From NCBI RefSeq assembly GCF_033763495.1, contig NZ_JANRKL010000216.1, positions 9,336-73,335 of the forward strand: 64,000 nt of DNA, in the 5' to 3' direction. Source of the DNA: Haliscomenobacter sp033763495. Lineage in GTDB: Bacteria; Bacteroidota; Bacteroidia; Chitinophagales; Saprospiraceae. Below are positions 63,950-64,000 of the stretch, one piece after another. A program made the translations under genes and the position numbers. The notes beneath the pieces were generated by a model, which was not told the DNA's origin, made no database searches, and worked only from the letters and a program-made list of their open reading frames with translations. How positions within the stretch are numbered: position 1 is the stretch's first letter; each line of letters opens with the position of its first letter.

Positions 63950-64000
63950 TTATACCGATAGGGGCAAAGATACCGTAAAGCGGGACCCAAGGTTGAGTAC
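63950..64000 (-). CDS. Histidine kinase, last 16 codons only
   Basis: The minus strand reads VLNLGSRFTVSLPLSV and a TAA at 63950-63952. GSRFTVSLPL matches the final G-T-x-F-x-x-x-L-P-L strand of the histidine-kinase ATPase (HATPase_c) domain. The rest lies beyond the window. Its position just upstream of a LytTR regulator supports the call. Confidence 0.65.
   Translation of the reverse strand, partial: VLNLGSRFTVSLPLSV

Noticed and set aside
1..64000. tRNA, rRNA, insertion sequence, integrase or prophage
   Set aside because: I looked in the intergenic stretches and found no cloverleaf, transposase, integrase or phage structural gene.

Overview
The window looks like a chromosomal segment of a free-living Bacteroidota, most likely of the Saprospiria (Haliscomenobacter/Lewinella-like). 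This is inferred, not proven. The evidence is type IX secretion (T9SS) C-terminal sorting domains on four proteins, a PorP/SprF protein, a SusC/SusD pair with its own ECF sigma/FecR circuit, a MurF-Alr fusion, SprB-type repeats and TAnnTTTG -7 boxes. No rRNA, tRNA, insertion sequence, prophage or CRISPR array is visible. Base composition is moderate throughout except for one AT-rich gene at 34.6-37.6 kb.

Layout. 0-10.2 kb: the 3' part of a secreted PQQ-type sugar dehydrogenase, an AhpD-like protein with a Crp/Fnr regulator, a haem c/FG-GAP lipoprotein, a di-haem peroxidase, a PhoX-like phosphatase and a Rieske protein. 10.4-22 kb: ECF sigma, FecR anti-sigma, an STN-bearing SusC, SusD, a secreted glycerophosphodiesterase and a large choice-of-anchor-I surface protein. 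With PhoX nearby, this suggests a phosphate-ester scavenging region. 22.2-33.4 kb: an ABC ATPase with a permease-aminopeptidase fusion, an EGF-like lipoprotein, a caspase with a coupled small protein, an MFS transporter and a plug-domain protein. 33.4-38.8 kb: an M19 dipeptidase, an AT-rich NACHT ATPase (a likely acquired defence-type gene) and RfbA. 39-47.8 kb: an FtsX-type permease, a CoA-type NUDIX hydrolase, the MurF-Alr fusion and three parvulin/SurA-like foldase genes, i.e. an envelope-biogenesis cluster. 48-49.4 kb: an HTTM membrane protein pair beside the remnant of a VOC-family gene.

The most unusual block is 59.2-50.6 kb on the minus strand. It is a tight operon of ECF sigma factor, membrane-anchored TPR protein (candidate anti-sigma), papain-like peptidase, caspase-family peptidase with a propeller-like ectodomain, PorP/SprF, and an ABC-exporter-like protein whose nucleotide-binding domain has lost every catalytic motif. 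A P-loop DUF1611-like gene follows 26 nt downstream. Divergent to it, 59.4-63.0 kb holds three plus-strand genes for a fibronectin-like protein, a SprB-repeat T9SS type-B protein and an outer-membrane-like protein; the last two carry aspartate runs. The window ends with a LytTR response regulator and the last codons of its probable histidine kinase.

At least eight long intergenic inverted repeats are scattered through the window, including a perfect 91-bp palindrome at 5262-5352 whose core recurs at 49401-49433. Gene functions are from motif reading only; no database search was possible.
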